Of a stretch of 10,526 nt of DNA, positions 6,911-10,526 are shown piece by piece. The notes beneath the pieces were generated by a model. The model was given only the letters and a program-made list of their open reading frames with translations, was not told where the DNA came from and searched no databases. Origin of the DNA: Gammaproteobacteria bacterium (GTDB lineage: Bacteria; Pseudomonadota; Gammaproteobacteria; Competibacterales; Competibacteraceae); NCBI GenBank assembly GCA_020047885.1, contig JAIFNF010000252.1:1-10526 (forward strand), in the 5' to 3' direction. A program made the translations under genes and the position numbers. The number at the start of each line of letters is the position of its first letter. The first letter of the stretch is position 1.

Positions 6911-7489
6911 TCAAAATGCTGCAGCCAGCGCCCGAACTTCCTCCAGCATTGCCTGCCGTTCCGTATGGGAAACCGACGGCACCTGATAAAACGCCCGGTG
7001 AACCACGTTACGCACCCCACAGGCACCGAGAACTCCCTCAGCCATGGGCCGCACCAGTAATTCATGCCAGCGCTCTTGCCGATAAGTCGCTTCATCGCCG
7101 CCTAGGGTATTCAGAATCAGCGCCCGTTCGTGAGTCAACAAACCCTTCATTCCGCCCGACCCGAAGTCAAACGCAAATTTGCGGGTGAACACCCGATCAA
7201 TCCAGCCCTTCAGAATCGCTGGCGGCCCGAACCACCAGATCGGATAAATGAAGATCAGCCCTTGCGCCCATTGCACGGCATCCTGTTCTCGACGGGTGTC
7301 GGCGGACAGCTCGCCGCGCCAGTTCCGCAATAAATCCTCACCATCCAGCACCGCCCGGAACTGCATCTGATACAGGTCATGAATGCACGTGGCATGCCCC
7401 CGTTCACGCAGCGTGGCGTCAACCGTTTCCATCACCGCCTGGTTGAAACTGCGCGGATTGGGGTGAGCATAAACAATCAGGATATTCAT
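6911..7489 (-). CDS. NAD(P)H oxidoreductase, flavodoxin-2 fold (NQO1/MdaB/KefF-like)
   Basis: A 192-residue cytoplasmic flavoenzyme of the Flavodoxin_2 family, probably reducing quinones or related electrophiles by two electrons with NAD(P)H. Family marks are the N-terminal strand and phosphate loop MNILIVYAHPNPRSFNQAV, the segment FIYPIWWFGPPAILKGW followed by IDRVFTRKFAF, and LNTLGGDEATY near residue 130. Length matches KefF and MdaB type proteins (about 175-200). There is no kefC potassium-channel gene beside it, so a free-standing quinone or drug reductase is more likely than a KefF subunit. The ATG at 7489 gives the expected N-terminus but has no clear Shine-Dalgarno (TTAATAACACCA before it). 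The gene stands alone: 92 bp from glmU, including a strong hairpin, and 192 bp before apaG. Confidence 0.9.
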   Translation of the reverse strand: MNILIVYAHPNPRSFNQAVMETVDATLRERGHATCIHDLYQMQFRAVLDGEDLLRNWRGELSADTRREQDAVQWAQGLIFIYPIWWFGPPAILKGWIDRVFTRKFAFDFGSGGMKGLLTHERALILNTLGGDEATYRQERWHELLVRPMAEGVLGACGVRNVVHRAFYQVPSVSHTERQAMLEEVRALAAAF

Positions 7490-7522
7490 TGGTGTTATTA
7501 AGGCTCAGTAATGAATGGGATA

Positions 7523-7554
7523 CGATTCTCCACCTTGGCTAAGGTGGAGAATCG
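7523..7554. terminator. Perfect 14-bp hairpin after glmU (terminator-like, no U-tract)
   Basis: CGATTCTCCACCTT (7523-7536) and AAGGTGGAGAATCG (7541-7554) are exact reverse complements around a 4-nt loop. It lies 27 bp past the glmU stop and about 33 bp before the oxidoreductase ATG. Neither strand has a following T-run, so it may act as a rho-assisted terminator, a 3'-end stabiliser of glmU mRNA, or a bidirectional protein-binding palindrome. The structure is certain; the role is not. Confidence 0.5.
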
Positions 7555-7581
7555 CGCGACCACGTTTCGGCAAAAGCTATC

Positions 7582-8958
7582 TCAAAGCTTTTTCGATTTG
7601 ACCGGACGTTCCCAGTTCGCCACTTCCTTGCGTTGGGCGCGAGTCAGGCACAGGCTGCCATCCGGGACGCTGCGACTGATTGAGGAACCCGCGCCGATCG
7701 TGGCACCCTTGCCGATACGCACCGGAGCGACCAGTGAACTGTTGGAACCGATAAATGCGCCATCGGCAATGACCGTTTTGTGCTTGTTGGCCCCGTCATA
7801 ATTGCAGGTAATCGTCCCGGCGCCGACGTTCACCTCCGCGCCGACTTCGGCATCGCCCAGATAGGTGAGATGATTGACCTTGGAGCCGGGGCCAATGGTG
7901 GTCTTCTTGGTTTCGACAAAATTGCCGATATGCACGCCAGCCGCCAGGTGGGTATCGGGTCGCAGGCGGGCAAAGGGACCAATATGCGCACCCGGCCCGA
8001 CGTCCGCACCCTCAATCCAGCAATGCGAGAGGATCTCGACATCATCGCCAATCACGGCATCTTTCAACACGCAGAACGGCCCAATGGTCACCCGGTCGCC
8101 GAGGCGCACCGTGCCTTCAAACACCACGTTCACATCGATCACTACATCCTGACCCGTGCTGAGTGCGCCGCGCACGTCTATGCGCGCCGGGTCCAGCAGG
8201 GTCGCACCGTTGCGCATTAGCATTTCGGCCTGCTGTGTTTGGTAGAACCGTTCCAGCGCTGCCAGTTGCCGACGATCATTCACGCCCTGCACTTCCAGCG
8301 GTTCCGCAACCGTCAACGGTTCAACCGGTATGCCATCGCGCACCGCCAGAGCAATAATATCGGTCAAATAATACTCGCCCTGGGCATTCGTATTGGTCAA
8401 CCCGGCGACCCAGTCCCGCAGTTTCACTGTGGAGACCGCTAAAATTCCGGTATTAATCTCCGTCAAGCAGCGCTCGGAAGGCGTCGCATCCTTCTCCTCG
8501 ACGATGCGTTGCACCCGGCCCTGATCGTCACGGACGATGCGCCCGTAACCAGAGGGATCGGCCAATTCAACCGTCAGCAGCGCTAACTGACCCTGCTGTG
8601 CTGCATTCACCAGCGGCTGTAACGTCTCCGGCTGGATCAGCGGCACGTCGCCACACAACACCAGGGTGATTCCGGCATCCTCCAGCACCGGCAACGCCTG
8701 CGCTACCGCATGCCCGGTTCCCCACTGTTCGGCCTGTTCCACCCACAACACACCAGGTTCGCTGGCGAAAGCGGCTTTGACCGCCTCGCCGCCATGACCG
8801 TACACCACCACGCGAATAGCCGCTTCAAGAGCGCTGGCCGCATTCAGGACATGGGCCAACAAGGGTCGTCCGCCGAGTGAATGCAAGACCTTGGGCCGGT
8901 CCGAAACCATCCGCTTGCCCTGACCGGCGGCCAGAATGACCACTGAAAGCTGCTGCAT
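7582..8958 (-). CDS. glmU: Bifunctional GlmU: glucosamine-1-phosphate N-acetyltransferase / GlcNAc-1-phosphate uridyltransferase
   Basis: Makes UDP-GlcNAc, the precursor of peptidoglycan and lipopolysaccharide: it acetylates glucosamine-1-phosphate with acetyl-CoA and then transfers UMP from UTP. At 458 residues it is the usual length (E. coli 456). The N-terminal pyrophosphorylase domain (about 1-228) shows LAAGQGKRM with PKVLH, the QWGTGHAV segment, CGDVPLI and INTGI. A linker leads to the left-handed beta-helix (about 250-458) with repeated hexapeptides such as IGPFCVL, AHIGPFARLRP, GNFVETKK, NHLTYLGDA, the acetyltransferase site segment GAGTITCNYDG and FIGSNSSLVAPV. The ATG at 8958 has a strong AGGAGG (8967-8972) 8 nt upstream. 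The gene follows the atp operon, as in many gammaproteobacteria, but a terminator and a candidate promoter separate the two. Confidence 0.98.
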   Translation of the reverse strand: MQQLSVVILAAGQGKRMVSDRPKVLHSLGGRPLLAHVLNAASALEAAIRVVVYGHGGEAVKAAFASEPGVLWVEQAEQWGTGHAVAQALPVLEDAGITLVLCGDVPLIQPETLQPLVNAAQQGQLALLTVELADPSGYGRIVRDDQGRVQRIVEEKDATPSERCLTEINTGILAVSTVKLRDWVAGLTNTNAQGEYYLTDIIALAVRDGIPVEPLTVAEPLEVQGVNDRRQLAALERFYQTQQAEMLMRNGATLLDPARIDVRGALSTGQDVVIDVNVVFEGTVRLGDRVTIGPFCVLKDAVIGDDVEILSHCWIEGADVGPGAHIGPFARLRPDTHLAAGVHIGNFVETKKTTIGPGSKVNHLTYLGDAEVGAEVNVGAGTITCNYDGANKHKTVIADGAFIGSNSSLVAPVRIGKGATIGAGSSISRSVPDGSLCLTRAQRKEVANWERPVKSKKL

Positions 8959-8987
8959 GGGGTACGCCTCCTGGAAAGAATGGCGCT

Positions 8988-9015
8988 ATTGTACCGAATG
9001 CAGCCAGACAACCAA
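8988..9015 (-). promoter_or_regulatory. Candidate promoter of glmU
   Basis: On the minus strand, -10 TACAAT (8988-8993, 5 of 6 consensus positions) and -35 TTGGTT (9010-9015, 3 of 6) are spaced 16 bp. They lie directly downstream of the atp terminator T-tract and about 30 bp before the glmU ATG, giving a short leader that carries the AGGAGG. The position makes sense for separate glmU transcription; sequence match is moderate. Confidence 0.45.
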
Positions 9016-9044
9016 TAAAAAGGCCGCAGTTTAAGCTGCGGCCT
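9016..9044 (-). terminator. Intrinsic terminator of the atp operon
   Basis: On the minus strand AGGCCGCAG (9036-9044), a 6-nt loop, and CTGCGGCCT (9021-9029) form a perfect 9-bp GC-rich stem followed by TTTTT (the run 9017-9021 read on the minus strand). It lies about 40 bp past the atpC stop and is a textbook rho-independent terminator. Confidence 0.93.
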
Positions 9045-9085
9045 AGCGGGGTCGAGACTATTATTGTTATTAGACTGAATCCAAA

Positions 9086-9514
9086 TCAGCCGCCTTTGCG
9101 CCCTTTGCGCATTCTCTCAATCGTTTGCAACTGAGCGATTGCCTCAGCCAGTTCGGCCTTGGCTCGGGCGAATTCAAACTCGCTACGGTGATCGGCAATG
9201 ATCTGTTCAGCACGCTGCTTGGCGGACTGCGCTGCTGCTTGATCCAGATCTTTAGCCCGTTCGGCGGTATCGGACAGAATCGTCACGACGTGCGGTTGCA
9301 CCTCCAACATTCCGCCAGATACGTAGAACAGTTGCTCCTCACCCCCCAGCAATTTCACCCGCACCTGACCGGGTTTCAACCGGGTCAGCAACTGGCTATG
9401 CCGGGGTAAAATGCCGAGCTCGCCCATTTCACCCGGCGCAGTCACCATCTCCGCAGCGCCGGAAAACAGCTCTTTTTCCGCGCTGACAATATCGACATGC
9501 AATGTCATGCCCAT
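9086..9514 (-). CDS. atpC: F1F0 ATP synthase epsilon subunit
   Basis: Epsilon subunit of the F1 central stalk, 142 residues (E. coli 139). It contacts gamma and the c-ring and can inhibit ATP hydrolysis. The N-terminal beta-sandwich is seen in [31 protein letters not shown] and [13 protein letters not shown]; the C-terminal helical hairpin spans about 88-135 and ends in a basic tail. The ATG at 9514 is preferred over the one two codons later because AGGAG lies 7 nt upstream. It is the last gene of the atp operon, 62 bp after atpD; that gap holds a 10-bp GCGGTACCGC palindrome at 9546-9555 of no clear meaning. Confidence 0.97.
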   Translation of the reverse strand: MGMTLHVDIVSAEKELFSGAAEMVTAPGEMGELGILPRHSQLLTRLKPGQVRVKLLGGEEQLFYVSGGMLEVQPHVVTILSDTAERAKDLDQAAAQSAKQRAEQIIADHRSEFEFARAKAELAEAIAQLQTIERMRKGRKGG

Positions 9515-9576
9515 GGTGCGTCTCCTGGTCGGTTAGCTGTGGAATGCGGTACCGCTATACACGGAACCGCTGGCCA

Positions 9577-10526
<950 letters not shown>

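Noticed and set aside
6335..7060. Plus-strand open frame of 241 codons over apaG and the following spacer
   Set aside because: It is antisense to apaG and to the end of the oxidoreductase gene; its composition has no family resemblance, while both minus-strand genes are clearly recognised.
9546..9555. GCGGTACCGC palindrome between atpD and atpC
   Set aside because: A single 10-bp palindrome within an operon spacer, without flanking symmetry or repeats, is not enough for a site call.

Overview
The window looks like a chromosomal piece of a gammaproteobacterium. The evidence is the atpD-atpC-glmU gene order, the ApaG protein and the moderately GC-rich base composition. Every gene I can support lies on the minus strand, so the biological reading order runs from high to low coordinates. 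The plus-strand open frames look like shadows of these genes.

From right to left: the end of the F1F0 ATP synthase operon (atpD, cut by the window edge, then atpC) closes with a clear intrinsic terminator. glmU follows, with its own candidate promoter and a strong Shine-Dalgarno. Then come a flavodoxin-fold NAD(P)H oxidoreductase, apaG, and a class I SAM-dependent methyltransferase that overlaps the end of the apaG reading with its ribosome binding site and probably starts at TTG. A perfect 14-bp hairpin without a U-tract lies between glmU and the oxidoreductase gene.

The left half (about 1-5700) is the unusual part. A tightly packed five-gene run has the order: small PstS-like periplasmic binding protein (copy 2), porin-like outer-membrane barrel (copy 2), binding protein (copy 1), porin-like barrel (copy 1), and a membrane-anchored GGDEF-EAL protein with a large periplasmic sensor region, whose last few residues lie beyond position 1. 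The two binding-protein/porin pairs are a tandem duplication with a period of about 1.63 kb. In both copies the binding-protein stop and the porin ATG are one base apart. Gaps between all members are 1 to 11 bp, and a candidate promoter precedes the first gene.

My inference is that this run forms one envelope-spanning signalling module. A small ligand (perhaps an anion such as phosphate) would enter by the porin, be bound by the orphan periplasmic protein, and be reported to the GGDEF-EAL protein, which makes or degrades cyclic di-GMP. No ABC permease or ATPase is present here, which fits signalling better than uptake. This is an inference from gene order and domain content, not an established function. 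The remaining genes are ordinary housekeeping genes.
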